Notes under the pieces: generated by a model
What the model saw: only the letters and a program-made list of their open reading frames with translations
Told to the model about the DNA's origin: nothing
Database searches by the model: none
Position numbers and translations under genes: made by a program
NCBI RefSeq assembly: GCF_016545825.1
Contig: NC_052613.1
Coordinates: forward strand, 34,856,844 to 34,920,843
DNA: 64,000 nt
Source: Eucalyptus grandis
Taxonomy: Eukaryota; Streptophyta; Magnoliopsida; Myrtales; Myrtaceae
Direction: 5' to 3'
Shown: positions 43,660 to 57,394 of the stretch, in pieces
Layout: every line of letters starts with the position of its first letter
Numbering within the stretch: the first letter of the stretch is position 1

Positions 43660-45971
43660 TTCGCAGCTAATTAAGTTACTTTTTCGTTAGATTGTGAATG
43701 TGATGGAATGAGATTCATCTAATACAAAAAATTACATGAACATGAACCGTGAGAGAATCTTATGCCTATCTTTATTGAAAAGTTATGGTGCAGCACTAGT
43801 TTGAAATGCTGACTTTGGTTTTCGTTTTGATCATGTCCGTGGAAATGGCATATTGACAGCAGAGGAAATCAAGATCAGATGCTTCTGGGGACCTCCATTA
43901 GCAAAGACGGGAGTAAGAGAATAAACGGAACTCTCTCTTTTAACATATCACATTATACACGAGCCAAAACCCGATTAATGAGGTTGTTATAGGCTCGTAC
44001 CATGAGTGATGCGATAGGGGTCGTGCGCTTGTTACCGCATCTTCTGATCCAATGTCCATTTCTTAACTATTAAACTGATCTCGAGGTAAACCGATCTTGA
44101 GGCGAATTAAACAATAGTAACTCGACGCTTTGACAAGGGAAACGAGTTTGGGGGAACGTCTAATGGGAAAACCTATTCCTTGCGATATGTCCAGGATTAA
44201 TGTCCGTAGAAGAAGCACACCTATGTCCCCTGCTTAGAATGTGCGACACGAATCGGACAGATGAATAGGTGGGAGATGGCAAAACATTGGATAGGAATAC
44301 GGATGCGGGACGATATTCCTCACCCAACGATCCAAAATGATGACCCTTTATTCCGCTCCGGCCAGCTAGAGATCGCCAGCCGTGACTCTCATCCTCTCAA
44401 CTACTACCCACACATGTCCGGCGCGCCGTTTTTGATAGGTGGTGTCGTTTTCTAATTTGGTCTTCGTTTTCATCTTTTTCTTTAAAATATATTTCGTGGA
44501 TATAACAAAAGGTGCGGTCCAATTTTCACAGCCAGGATGACAATAAAAAAAGCAACAAATTGGAAAATTGGAAAAATTGGAGAAATGAGATTTTGGTTTC
44601 AAGGTAGCATGTCAATAAATAGATAAAAAAGTGCAAATTGCTTGACCTAAGAATGATATTGGTGGGGCTGCGCTATTTGTTAGACTTTCCTCCGATGTAT
44701 ACAATTTTAGCTCTGAATCAAGTGTGCAAATTCTGACTCTTTCCAATAAATTAGTGAAAAGTTTAATAGGTTGATAACCCAAATTAAGATCAAACAAAAT
44801 TTGCCACTTTTTGATGTTTATCTTTTCAAATTTGATTTGTGTCGCTGGGTTTTGGGAAGCCGAGAGCGCTCGCTCGACGGCTCGACACCTAGCTTTGTTG
44901 TGCCTAGATCGCCACCGGTGGAGGGTCGCTCCCATTTTCTCGAATTTGTCTCTTGTGCCAACTCACTCGTCGGGTTTCTAGATTTTGGCCACGTCTCGTC
45001 AGACTTGGGCTGGTATGTTAAAAATCGCTGTTTTTACATTTTACCTTTGGTTTTTTCTTTTATGATGAATTGGGATCCTTGTTCGAATGTTGGTGTTTAG
45101 TTGTCTCAGCTAGTCTCCATTTAAGAATTTCTTAAATTTTTGGAAACTTGGACATTGATTTATTTGAATCGGTTCTCATGTGCGGCGATCATATCGATTT
45201 CTGTCACATTTATGTGGGTTGTGTTCTCGAGCATGGAAATCAATTGCTCTATGGTGCAAGTTTGAATTTTTGGATTACTCTATTGTAGAAATGGGACAGG
45301 CTTAGGAGTCAGGTATATTTCGAGTAAATGCATAAATTTGTGAAAGATGATCTGAAATTGGGAGCCGTCACGAGCTTATTAAGTGGAAAGCATGCTTAGT
45401 TGGCCTTTTTCTTATGTCTCATTTGGTTTATTTGTGCCGATGTTCTTTTTCCCCTGAGAGGTGGTGCGTGTGCCGATGGTTCACTATTACAACTGGCCAA
45501 CTCCTAGTGGAGTCTTTTCGATGGGTTGGGAGGTAGATGGGTGCTTTTGACTGTAGTTTTTAACTATTTTTACTGTTGGACTTGAGGTCATTGTAGCATA
45601 GATGAAGAAGCCTGTGGGAGTATTGTTTATTCATTTTATTTAAGGAATGGATGGTGGCGGGGATGGGATTGCTTTGGTTAGTTTGTACTGAAATGTTCTT
45701 GTGCAACTGCTATTTGCTAATTTCAATTTCAATCAAATAATCAAAGTAAAGTCGGTGATGGGTTCTTATTATATCGCGTGTTATGCCAGTGAACAAGGTA
45801 GTAAACTTAAATAGTCACTTTTCTGCTCAAATTGCCTGTTTTCTGAAGGTGTACGTATCTGGCTTAAAGTAAAACTTTGTCTCTACAATGCAGTGGTCGT
45901 GAGTATTTAAGGTTTTCTTAGTGAACGTATAGCGACTGAATGCAGCCTACTTAATAACGTGTGATGTAAAG
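43660..45971. other. Intergenic stretch
   Basis: No gene or transposon end is recognised. The part from about 44830 to 45970 precedes the ARM+TPR pseudogene and may be its former promoter, leader or first intron. Confidence 0.4.
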
Positions 45972-47893
45972 ATGGACAAAACTACGGATTGTCCAAATTC
46001 GGGATGCTTCTTTTGCGTCATGAAGGAGAAAACCCAAGCAAGCGTAGAGCAAGCATTCTGAAATTCTTTAGAGAACTGCCTTCACAAGAAGACAATGGTC
46101 AGGTCCGACCTATCGGTGGCCTTTGGAACACTGCAATGGCTCATCCTAATGACCCAGAGTTTATCGAATTGGGAACTTTTGAGTGCATGGCCGCCCTTAT
46201 ATGGAAGGGTCTTAAGAATCACCGCTGGCTTTCGCACGACCAAAATATCTACATCCCTTATTATGCAGCTCATATAATTGGATCGTACACCATGAACATG
46301 GAAGAACTTGCTGAGAGAGCTGTACGTGATGGGGGTGATCCCACCTCTAATAGAGCTTTTAAGGGGAAGATTGACGTGGGTTGAGCAGCGGATGGCGTTG
46401 CGAGCACTGAGACACTTGGCTACATATGCCAGCACTTTCCCAACGGTTGCAAGCCACGTTGAAATCCTCGAGCTCTCCATTCAGCTAGCGATGAGTTCTT
46501 TAGAGATAGTTTTTTCTCCTTTTTATCAGGACATGGAAAGAAGACTTAGCTATCACTGCGACCTCCTTGCGCGTGGCATGGGCGGTGTTGAGATGGAATC
46601 TAGAAAAGCAGAGGAATAGGCTAGTCAGCTGCAGTGCTGGGCTCTTCAGCTCATAAATTGTTTTGCTTTTAAGCCTGAATTTCTTCCTGCCATATGTAAG
46701 CCAGAGTTCTTGGTGAAATTACCTGGAATGTGGGGTGGACTTGTTAATGAGAGCTCGCCAGCTGGAATTGGTTTTCGGAGAACTATTTGTCATCATAAGA
46801 TTGGTCGGGGAGCTGTTGCTAGTTGTCCTGGTATAGTTGAAGCATTGCGTAACGTTGCTCGTTCGTCAGATGATTGGCAATATAGGCAATTGACTGTCTT
46901 CTCTGGTTGCTCCAAGACCCAAATACTTCCCACAAGTTAATGTTTTCGTTTTCTTGTTAGCTCAAGACACATGTTTATTTGTATCTCCATCTTTTCTCAT
47001 GTACGTACTTTTCTCAATTGCCTGTGCTCTTTCATGCTCAAAGAGGTTATGACGTTAAGATGTTTATTTCTTTTGTGATTGTGAAGATTCGTAAATTATT
47101 GTTGTATCGTCAGATTTATCTTCTTCACTTGTGATGGATTTTTTTCAGGAATCACCCTATGGACGGTCTTCTGATAAGAGAATTGAACTAAGCTACATTT
47201 AAAATCACATGGTCCCCATTCTATAAAATAAATCTACCTCTTTTCTTTATATCCGTGAAGCCTGTTAGTAATATATATAGAAATATGTTTGCAAGGTGAC
47301 ACAATAATTCGACTTAACTGGTCCAACTATGAGATCATTTGTATTTTCTCAACTTCCATTTATTCTTCGAGCGTTTGTGATGCTTGGTCTCCTATTTTGC
47401 TCTAGCTTTCTCTTGTTTGCCACATGTGGGACAGCAGAGAGCAACTTAGACTTGAAAAGTGCCAAAACAGCATGGCATTACTTCTACTAATTTGGGAACA
47501 AATACATTCATTTCTTGTAAATACAGTCTTTTATGTTCTCTGGGTCTGACCTGATTGTCCAATAGATAGAGGCATGTAGTGAACTGTGATCTCGAACTGA
47601 TTTATAAAGCAATAAGCTGAACAATGTCTTTGAACCGAGTGTATGTCTTTAAATTTTGAGAATTATTTGGGATAAACCAATTTAGAGGGAAGACTCAATT
47701 TTGAAAATTTCAATACTGTAAGTCACGAATATGCATTGGAAAAATAAGACAAGTTAGCTCTATTAGATAGGGAATAATCAGGTTAACAGAAAGTTGATCA
47801 GAATGACTATTTTGTGTACATATAACGTTTACCTTGTGCTTCTTGTAGTTATGTGAAATATAGTTTCAGTGAAATTCAAAACACTTTTGCCTT

Positions 47894-49224
47894 GGTCTTC
47901 GTGACTTGATCCAGCTTCAGTTTAGATGGAATGTTGGCGATGGCTCTTCAGCCTCCTTCTGGTTCGACTATTGGCATCCACGTGGCCCTTTCTATAAGAT
48001 CTTCTCTAATCGTGATATCTATTGCTCCGGTATTCCACGTCTTGCTACAATCAAAACTGGTTTGGCAGCCCTGTCCACCCCTTCCTCATTTGAGGGTGTT
48101 ATTGCGACTTGGGAGGAGCCCCTTCCGAACCTTAATGGGGAAAATGACCGACTGGTTTGGCTGGGTCACCCATCTGGAACCTACTCTTCAGCTTATGCTT
48201 GGAATCTCCTGAGGACGAGGAAGCCATTAAGTCACTGGTACAAGTTTATTTGGAGCCCCTCTTTCCCTCCTCGTTATCAAACTCACCTGTGGCTGATTAC
48301 TCGCAATCGTCTACCAACTCAGGTGAGGTTACTCTCCCATGGAAGAATCCCGGATGTGTCTTGTGCATTTTGTTCAATTAGACCGGATTCAATCGATCAT
48401 ATTTTCTTTGGCTGCTCCATTACTCGCGGCCTTGCGGTCTTTTGGGCAGTGAAGTTTAATCTTCCTTGGAGAAACCAGACCTGGAAAGTGAACCTTTTGT
48501 GGGCTATTAATCACTTATTTGATCAGGGTTCCACCAATCAATGGCTAGGTTTTCCTTTGGTGCCTTATGTTATCTTGTCTGGAAGGAGAGAAACAATATC
48601 ATCTTCCGCAACCAACAGCTCTCCCCCCAGCCATGAAAGCCCATCTAATCAAAGCTGTTAAAGACAAGGCCCTTACATTCTCCAAGGTCCCGGATATCCC
48701 CCGCAACAAACGTCTTCAACTTAGTTGGGGTATCCACCCTTCTATCTTTGAGTAAGCGTTTCGGCCTCCTACTGAAGTGATCATTTGGCCGTCTCCGTTC
48801 GTGTTTTTCTTTGCATTGATGATGCTCGTGGGTAGCCCCCTCTTCCCCTTTGTCTGGGTGGTTCTCTATCTTGTCTTTCCCTGGGTCTTTCAGTCGCTGT
48901 TGTTGCTGGTTCCAGTTCACTCGGCTGCTGCTTTCATTTGGTTGTATCCTGGTGTTGTGAGGTTGTATTTCTGCCCTCCCTTTTCGTTTATTATTGGCCT
49001 GCTTTCTGCCCTGGCTGCGCTGTTTGTCAGCCTTCTTTTAGTTGCCTGTTATTCTGTTTCCTATATCTTTCTCTGCAGCTCGGGTTGGCACCCTTCCACT
49101 CGAGCGGTACTCTGACATTCTGAGTGCAAGTTTTTTTGGTGCCAGCTCTTCCCTGCTGTTCTTTGTATGGCCTCCTGGTTCTCTAGTCTATCTATAATAC
49201 TTACCTTTTACTAAAAAAAAAAAC
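47894..49224 (+). mobile_element. 5'-truncated LINE in the pseudogene intron
   Basis: A 1.33-kb element flanked by an exact 15-bp duplication AAACACTTTTGCCTT (47879-47893 and 49225-49239), ending in a short A run. The frame at 47906-48661 encodes a zf-RVT region with VGDGSSASFWFDYWHPRGPF, SHWYKFIWSPSFPPRYQTHL and the zinc motif CAFCSIRPDSIDHIFFGC, the C-terminus of plant L1-type reverse transcriptases. The rest (48780-49200) is pyrimidine-rich 3' UTR. RT and endonuclease are missing, the usual 5' truncation. Confidence 0.9.
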
Positions 49225-50603
49225 AAACACTTTTGCCTTTATAAAAGAAATAAATTTTGTACTTCTTTAGAAGTATTTTCTGTATGGGTGGGTGTTGGGA
49301 CTTGGAAGGAAGGTATTACGCTTTCTGTAACTTTAGTTTTGAGTAGTTGAGTAGTTGGTGCTTTTTAGTTTTTTAGCTTTGCTGGTTTCTGACTCCTAGT
49401 GTGATTTCATTTGGTCGGTATTTGAAAGAAGTAAGCCTGTTTGAGGGAGGTTGAAACTCACACTTTGGCTTATTAAATGACAACCAATAACTCCCAATGT
49501 TGACTATAACTCATCTCGCGGACTGTCTTTGGGAGTTGTTAATTCTTGGCTTCAGTTTTTGACCTTCACTGTAACTTTTGACCTTTGAGATTTGAATTTT
49601 ATTTTAAAAACTTACATTTGTTGCAAATAGTTGTAATCTTGAATACTTCAAATCCTCAAAAACATATAATCACGTACATTTAAAGTCATTTTAAAAAAAT
49701 TAGCACAATTCTATGTACTAATGTCATAAGTTGGTAAGTTAGGGCGGGCTTCTGCCTTACTTATCTGAAACTATAATTTGCAATCGTAGATCCTTGAACT
49801 GTGCCCTTGTAATGATATGAACTCACATTCTAGATGTGTAATAGATAGGAATTCTTTCATCTGAATGAACTATCCACTCATGCACTTTGTAAGATCCATT
49901 TGACAATATGCCTCTCTCTTTTCTGTTCATATAAATTACTCCTCTTCTTTTTTATGAGAAGTAGATAGCTCGACCCTTAGATGTACGGCTTAAGGTGAAA
50001 GACACATGACCTCGGAAGCTGACTGCATTCATCATATTTCTGAGAATTAACTCAAATGGAAATTGAGTCTGCTTTTAGATATTTCCTCTATTCCTATCCA
50101 TTTTCAGCTTAGTTTTTCTCTTCTTTTTTTCTCTCTATTGAGGCTCAAAAGTTCAGTAGTTCATCAGTATGACATGTTTTCAAAAATTTCCGACATGCAT
50201 GATGTTTAATTTTAGTGGCAGACTTATACATTAACTTGATCAGACTCTGCTTCTTGTCCTGTATGAATTTACCCGAATGCAGGATACGCCAGAAACGTAT
50301 TATCTATGAATGCCTGTTTAATTCTGTTATTAAATTCTTCTGATCTGTTGTGTAGGTAGTTGACGAAGCAGTACCTGCTCGAGTAGATCTTTCACAAATT
50401 ACTGCTCTTGGTGATCACAAAAAGCTTGGAGATTCAATCGTCAATGTTCTTGAGGAATGTATCCAATTGCAAGCCACAGGTCCCAATTCTCTCAACAGCT
50501 GCAACTATATTCAATAGGATCTACTAGAGTCGCACAAAGGAATACATTGATGATCTCTTAAGCAAAGTACTCGCCAAGTCATTGCAACTATATCCAATGC
50601 GAT

Positions 50604-50623
50604 CTGAGAGAGAGAGAGAGAGA
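50604..50623. repeat. (GA)n microsatellite within the TPR exon
   Basis: About nine GA units sit in the coding frame and would give an SEREREREV stretch just before the VLYSNRAQ tetratricopeptide helix, where relatives have a short basic linker. Confidence 0.8.
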
Positions 50624-51090
50624 AGTCCTTTACAGTAACCGAGCGCAATGTTATCTTTTATTGCAACAACCATTAGCTGCCATAAGTGATGCCACACGTG
50701 CACTGGGTCTTCATACCCCTCTTAATCGTCATGCTAAAAGCCTCTGGAGAAGAGAGCAGCTTATGACATGCTTGGCTTTGCTAAAGAAAGCTTACTAGAT
50801 GCAATTTTGTCGTTGAGGCTAAATAAGGTTCCCGACTATGCTGAGAGATTGGTCAAGAAGCAGATGCGTGCGGCTTGGGTATTCAGGGAGGCAGCGACTA
50901 AACATGGAGGTGTCCGTGGTGAGGGTGATTCCCATGCCATCTACGGTCAAGAATCTGATGATGCCGAATGGGAGACGGCCAGTGAAAGTGATATTGCAGA
51001 TGATGGAAGAGATGAAATGGATGAAGATGACGAGAACGAGAACGAATGGAAGAATAAGGATGAACGAAAAGAAAAAGCTTTGAAAAAAGG

Positions 51091-51450
51091 TACTCGTCGG
51101 TGTTTCAACCCTTGATACCCCCTAGGCACTCCTTGTCATACAGCCTTTTTCTTCATCACCGGACACATAGACAAAAGATGACTTCTTTCTTTCCCACTTA
51201 TTTTCCTCTCTTTTTTTGGCCTTTTTCATGTGTGTTACATTTGATTTTGAAATAAATGTTAGTTTCTTTCTACTCAGCTTCTAGTTTATTATGGAATGTC
51301 CATGTATTAGCTGAACTCTTAATGTGTGTTGAACTTCTAAGATTGCACAGACATCAAGCGTGAAAAAATTTGCCTCGCTCCCTTTCTTCAAAAGGATTGA
51401 TTGGTCATCATCTGTGCTTTATGTAACTATGGCATGCTTTCTACACTCGC
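51091..51450. other. Sequence downstream of the ARM+TPR relic
   Basis: It follows a splice-donor-like AAAAAAG|GTACTC and is probably remaining intron. No last exon is seen before the hAT-type insertion. Confidence 0.4.
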
Positions 51451-51711
51451 CTTTTGATTAGGGGTGATCGAGTTCGGGATGGGTAGATTCCAACCCTGGA
51501 CCCTGTATTCAATCATGTTATAATCAGTTATCCTTTTTTGGACCCTATACCGGACCCTATTTATATTAGACCGTGTTTTGGGACCATCCTATTTTTCTAA
51601 TCTAATTCTAGGGTCAACCTTGTTTCCATTAGAACTTGTTTTGCAATCACCCAATATCTTATAAGACTTCAAATTTTACATAAATATGTGTGCAAACAAC
51701 AATGTAATCCT

Positions 51712-51874
51712 ACCACCGCACTAAGTGGTGCTACTAGGAGAAAAGTTTGAATCCTCAGCATGTCGCAGGTGGACTTACCCACTTCACGGGGGTGGTGGGT
51801 TCCTCCGAGGGCCCCAGGGTTTGCCCGCCGGCTGTTGACCTACGGGTTTCCTTGGGTCATCAAAAACAAAAAAA
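51712..51874 (+). mobile_element. tRNA-derived SINE in the hAT element
   Basis: It starts ACCACCGCACTAAGTGGTGC, has a B-box-like GTTTGAATCCTC (about 51750) and a GC-rich body, and ends in an A/C-rich tail (TCAAAAACAAAAA). Flanks ACAACAATGTAATCCT (51696-51711) and ACAACAACATAATCCT (51875-51890) match at 14 of 16 positions. Confidence 0.8.
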
Positions 51875-52034
51875 ACAACAACATAATCCTTCTAATTTGT
51901 ATCGAAATATTAAGCATATATAATCAATAATTACAATAATTTTTTTGACTAAAAAGAGATAATCCACAGTTCCTTTTCAGTCAAAGAAGATTCTCACCAA
52001 CAGAATCGGAGGACACTTTCCTTTCAGCTAGAAA

Positions 52035-55000
52035 TGTGACAACCTAAATTTTCAGAATTTGTTTTCAATTAAATAAATCGGGCCTTTCATCAACGCGCTG
52101 ATAGTGTTGTTCTTTAAGCTGATCACTCATGAGATAACTAGATTATCTGGGGAAGCCATTATGGGATTTTAACGCAATGGACTTGAGAATTCGACCAGGA
52201 ATCGATTGCTCAACCGTGTTAATCTGGAAGGGTCATTACGACACTGTCGAAATCGATGAGAGAACGGAGATATGTCGATTTGACTGAAATGTGTGATTAG
52301 AGTGTGGGTGATTCTAGTTAATTGCAAAATATTCGTCGATTGGCATTAGACCGATTTTTCTATCGTTTTAGTATCCGATGCTTGTAATTGAAATGTCAAG
52401 ATTTTCACAATAACCGAGAGTCACTAATGTGTCGAAGATGTACATTGTGACTTGAGATAAATCGATTACGGGTCAATTGCATAAAAATTCCTAAAAGCTA
52501 CCCGGTAGACTAAGTCGCGCTAAAATCATGTCGAATTGAAATTAACTGCGAATTTGAACTCGAATTCAGAAATTGAAAGTTCTATCGTGTCACGATCTAT
52601 TTTAAGAACGTTGACTCATCCTCCGAATTTTTTTTGGAGATTCTGAGATTTTTACGAAAAATCGATTTGGACGTTGCGGAAAATAAAAAAAAAATTCTGA
52701 TGGGCTAAGTCAAAGGAAATTGGGACTTCCAAGTCAAGCTTTTGGGTGTCGGGAATTGCAGAAAATTGTATGGGATTTTTTTCCAGTAAAATCGGACCTC
52801 AAATTGGAGAAATCGGAGAGGAAATTGAAGTTCAATTTGAGTGAAATTCGAAATTAGGCAAGGGGCTGGAATTATGGACATTAAATTTGGTTTTTGTGAG
52901 ATTATTAGAGCAAGAAAGTATTTGGGACAAGAGGATGATCTTGAGGGCTTTAGGGGGGACCAATCAATTAAGTGGTTGGATAATATCTTTTACTTCAAGC
53001 CCTCCAAGCTTGCCGAGCACACCACCAGTTGCTTCCCATCTCCTTGACCCCTCCCCGTTTTGCTTTCATTTTCACTTTCCTCTGCATCTTCATTTTTGTA
53101 TCACCACCAAATCACCTTCAGCAGCCCCCACCAAATTTCTTCTCCCGCGCGGCTTCAGTCCACCGAAGACCCACACCTCCACTGTAATATTATGCAATAA
53201 TGTAATATTATGTTAGTGGGTCCCAAGAGAAGAAACTGAAAAAGAAATTGAAAAGTCAGCAAAGCAAAAAGGAGAGGGGAGAGGGCTCGGCTAAATAGAA
53301 GCTGAGAGTTCCCTCAACCAAAAAGAAAAGAAAGAAAAGAAGAAGAAGAAGAGAAAGGGGGAATAAAGGAAAGGAATCTTGGCACGTGCACGTCTCGGAT
53401 GCCTCGCCAAGCTGACTCGACTCCATAACACAGCACCCGGTAAGAGATCAAGCCCTCGTTCGTCCGATTGAAGTAATTTTGGATTTAGGACTTAAATTGA
53501 AATTTTTGGAAAACTGAGCAGCGAAGTCTAATTTTGGAGTCGTTGAGCCGTGTATTTTTGCAAGAATGGTAATTTAGGGTGTTGTGGAGCCGTGGGATTT
53601 TACGGATTGTGATTTGAGCTTATGGTTTGTCCGAAACAAAATTTCAAAGTTTCCCGCGCGCAGTGAACAGTACGCGTCCAGCAGCTTTGGGCCCGTATTT
53701 TGTCATTTTTCGGCTTGATTTTGGGATGGCCAAGTTGGGATTCTTGTGATATGTTTCAAGGGCTCTCTATTGAATATAAGTACGTTCGGATCGGAGTTCG
53801 GAAGAGAAAGTTAAGGCGCAATCAAGTTTTGCACTTAAATTTCGTGTTGCGAATGGCTTGAACAATCGCTTTGGTTATGCGATTTGTTAGCGCGTAGAAG
53901 TCCTTTTGTTAGAGTTAAGGCGTAATGTAGTTGTTTCGAAGTAGAGACAGAGTTTTATTAGATTTTAAAATTTTTCTCGGTTATTTGATAGGACCTTGAA
54001 TTCGACGATACGAGTATCGTTCGTCGTTTGGTCGTCGACGACGAGGTGAGTGGTACTATATCTTCTTTGGTTTTATAAAATCATGTCTTGAAGTATGTAT
54101 GTATATATATTGAATCAAAAAGAGCATTTTTATTGCATAAAAGCCAGATCGAGCAATGGCTACCCTTTGGTTGATTGTGAATCTTTGAAAAGCACATCAT
54201 ACAAGGTTTGTGGAGAAACATATATGAAATCGTTTTGCGACTGATTTATGAAAAGGTTTATGATGATTTGAGAAACAGATATGAAATGGATGATGAGCTA
54301 TGTTGCAAAATGTTATTTGTTTGGTTTAAGATATTGATTTATGGATTGGATTTCTAGTATTGGAGAATGGTTATTTATGCTCAATATGACTGTGAACCCA
54401 GTGAGGGGTTTTTGGGGTATGCATACCAGGTTTAGGATATCCTTCTGGGCCTAGCCACCGGCTTTGTAGGTGGAGACCTTACCAAGGGGGGAATCTTGGT
54501 CACCTTGTCACAAGGCGTTGTGTCGTGACCATGGTTAGTTATTGAGCAAAAGATTGATCAGTGGATAGACCATTGATATGTGTTTTGATTGAGATTATTC
54601 AATGGATTCAACCATTGATACTTGACTTTTGATGGCAATTCAAATGAGTTTTCCATATTAGTATAAATTTTTGATGATAAGAAATAACTTTTATATGATT
54701 CGATATGTATTTTATATATTGAATTGGTGTTATGAAATTTGGTATTGCTTTGTATACATGCATAGTGGTTGTTCGATCTGCTTAGAAGATATGTACTACT
54801 CACCGAGCTGTGGTTGCTCATCCCATTCCTCTTTAATCTTTTCAGGTTCCTCGGCTAGCGGCGAATAGAGCGAGTGCGTAGTCGGTGGGAACTTTTTGGG
54901 AGTTCTATTTTGTTTTTGGTATGGTTTAAGGAAGTGGTGCAAACAATACTTACTAGTAGTTGGATCGTCTGAGTTTTAAACGTATATCTCTTTATTTTCT

Positions 55001-57136
55001 TTTGGTGGATTATAGAAACTCTGATGTTACAACCAATTTGTTGGTTTATTTGATATATATATGGTTTGAGATATATATAAGTTAATATCAGTTTGTCGGT
55101 TGTGTTTGAGGCTGCGTTCTTTGTAAAGAAGGACGGCCGTGTCATTCCCATTCTTTGTGGTTTTGGGGTGTGACATCCACTGAACTCTCTTCTTGCTACA
55201 TGTCCAAGTATCTAGCTCCCTCGGTCAATCAAAGAAAACCCCCCAGCAAAGTTGACCCCAATCTGCCAGCATCGTCCACGTATCCGCCCTCCAACGCTGC
55301 CTTCTCCACCGTTTGTGTCTTCATCCACGACACCCTTCAACATTTGGCGTCTTCATTGGTCAACAATTGAAGTCCTGTTGACTCTAGCTCGCGGCCACCG
55401 AAGCGAAGCCAGCTGCCCCGTGTGCGTCTCTTCCTTCTGCCGGTGCCAATCCTACGCTCGAGCATCGCCAGCGCCATCTTCAGTCCACGATTCAACCCTG
55501 CAGAAATCCAAGTCAGCGACTCCTTCGCTGGATTTCTCTCACGGTTGGCCCAGCAGTTGGGTCATTTGAAGCCCGTGAGCTTCAGCCTCGGCCCATCTCC
55601 CCCAAGACTCCAGCAGGCAGCCCATCTTCACGCAAGTCAGCCTGTGAATTTTAGCAGTCCAGTCCAGCAAAGCCCACGAAATCAACTCAGCAGCCCATCT
55701 TCAGTTTTGGTCAGGCCCATTTGAAGCCCAAACCCGCGAAGCAAGCCCAGCCCAACTCAATAACAAATCTCAATTTGGGCTGAGATTTGTTGGGCCAATT
55801 TAAGACCTGATCCAAGCCCGTTGGCGCCACCGCAATTCAAGTTTTGGCCGCTGTTGCACCGTTGTTGCGGTGAACTAGTTTTCGTACTATACCAATGAGT
55901 TTATGCACTAAACTCTTCTTAGTAGGCTAATGACGTTTAAATGGTGTTTAGTTTAATTAAATTAGGGATTATGTGGTTATATTAGTTTAATTAAATATTG
56001 ATTAGATTATGTGCATGATTAGACTAGTGGATGGATTAATTAGTCTAATTATGCAATTAGATTGGTTGAATCTTAATTAGAATTTTAATTAATTAATTAT
56101 TTAAATTAAATATTATTTTATATTTCAATTAAATCAATTTTCAGAATTTATTTAATTATTAATTAATTAATATTTTACGGAAATTATATCGGGAGAGCCT
56201 CTCGATAGAATTTCGAGCTTATCGCAGTGGTGTGTTTAGTTTCTATAATTGAATGATGTATTGTTGAATTGAGTGATATTTGTGATATATAGGTATTTTA
56301 ATTAGAAAATACCGGGTGTCGGGTGTTTGACACTGAAAGTGGTCTTAAGTACCATTTCAGCTTAGGTGAGCACTATAGATATCGATTTCGGTGAGCAAGA
56401 ATACTTTAGCAGCTTCGGTGAACATTATAGACATTAGTTTCAGCGAGGATTATAGTTATCTAGCAGCTTCGGTGAGCAAATTTTAGACATCAGCTTTGGG
56501 GAGCAATGAGATATGAGTATATCTATTTCAGCTTAGGTGAGCAGGATTCGAATCAATAGAATTTATAGATGGCATCAATGACATGGAGTTGAATGAGTTG
56601 ACTGATTGATGGTTGAACTGAATTGAATTGAATTGAATTGTTTGGTCAAGTATTTGATTGTACTGACTTGCAGGATAGACTTAAGATGAGGTAAGTCCCT
56701 ATGATTGTGTGATTACGTGATTTGGACACTTCTAGACGTATTTCCCTCCTAATCGAGATTTAGAGTGTGAACTCGCTGAAATTTATATCTCACCCCATCG
56801 TAGGCTTAAATTTTCAAGATCGTCGAGTGGAGGACCTAGAGATAAGAGGAGGTGATTTGAAGTGTAGTCAGTTAGGACCAGTTCTTTTTCGAAAGTCGGT
56901 CTTTATAGTCTTTTGGTCATAGACTTTGTACATGACTCAGTGTGTATATAAATGTGTGTTTTGTTTGTGAATCTATTTCCTGCTTTTTGTATCCCGAGCT
57001 GTTAATGTAAGGGGATTAGTAATTCGCTTCCGCATATGCATTAAAATGAAAGAGTCAGCAATTCGTTTTGGGAAGTCGCAAAATTTTCTATCGACCGGAG
57101 AAAGATGGGCATACCCTTGAGGATTGGGGCATGACA
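52035..57136. mobile_element. Solo-LTR-like element C (giant LTR family 1)
   Basis: Ends TGTGACAACCTAAATTTTCA and GGATTGGGGCATGACA; flanks AGAAA (52030-52034 and 57137-57141) exactly duplicated. It shares internal blocks with A and B, for example GAATTCGACCAGGAATCGA near 52190. Removing the nested element at 53183-55175 leaves 3.1 kb, equal to uninterrupted copy B. No gag or pol. At 56340-56540 it has several AGCTTCGGTGAGC motifs, the counterpart of the cluster in B. Confidence 0.85.
53183..55175. mobile_element. Solo-LTR-like element D nested in element C
   Basis: It starts TGTAATATTATGCAATAATG and ends GTGGTTTTGGGGTGTGACA, with an exact 5-bp duplication TCCAC (53178-53182 and 55176-55180). 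The ends and internal sequence, including GGGTATGCATACCAGGTTTA near 54416, look like a Ty3/Gypsy LTR. No coding region. It belongs to a third family, distinct from A/B/C and from the 23061-37696 LTRs. Confidence 0.83.
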
Positions 57137-57394
57137 AGAAAAGCCCCAGCAGTTGCTTTCAAAGTCCCTCTTCACTACATAATCATGGATGTAAACATCC
57201 AACCTGTAATCAAGGCATAGTTTACCGTGGCAAAAACGAATAAACAGAAAAAGCACAAATCTTAAGCAGGGCAACAGAAGCAACCCCAGCAAAGACGAGC
57301 AAGAACACTCAACAAACGCACGAAATCGACCAAAATGGCGAACCCAACTCCACGAAAACGACCGACACGGCCTCGGAGCACCGAAAGGACTCAC

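Larger units (their letters stand above)
45972..51090 (+). pseudogene. ARM-repeat plus TPR protein, duplicated pseudogene
   Basis: The frame opens MDKTTDCPNSGCFFCVMKE at 45972, then shifts into RRASILKFFRELPSQEDNGQ and GLWNTAMAHPNDPEFIELGT. Further on, IPPLIELLRGRLTWVEQRMA and PAICKPEFLVKLPGMWGGLV are armadillo-type repeats. After an intron (about 46960-50355, with a LINE inside) an exon reads VDLSQITALGDHKKLGDSIV, then VLYSNRAQCYLLLQQPLAAI, a tetratricopeptide segment. It ends in an acidic tail (DAEWETASESDIADDGRDEM). Defects: frameshifts near 46024, 46335, 46880 and 50755, TAG for a Trp codon near 46619, loss of coding sequence between about 50490 and 50530, and no last exon. Retained introns show gene duplication, not retroposition. 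Intact plant relatives are ARM+TPR proteins of unclear function. Confidence 0.82.

Noticed and set aside
48777..49123. Hydrophobic plus-strand protein
   Set aside because: It falls in the pyrimidine-rich 3' UTR of the LINE; the hydrophobicity comes from T-rich codons.
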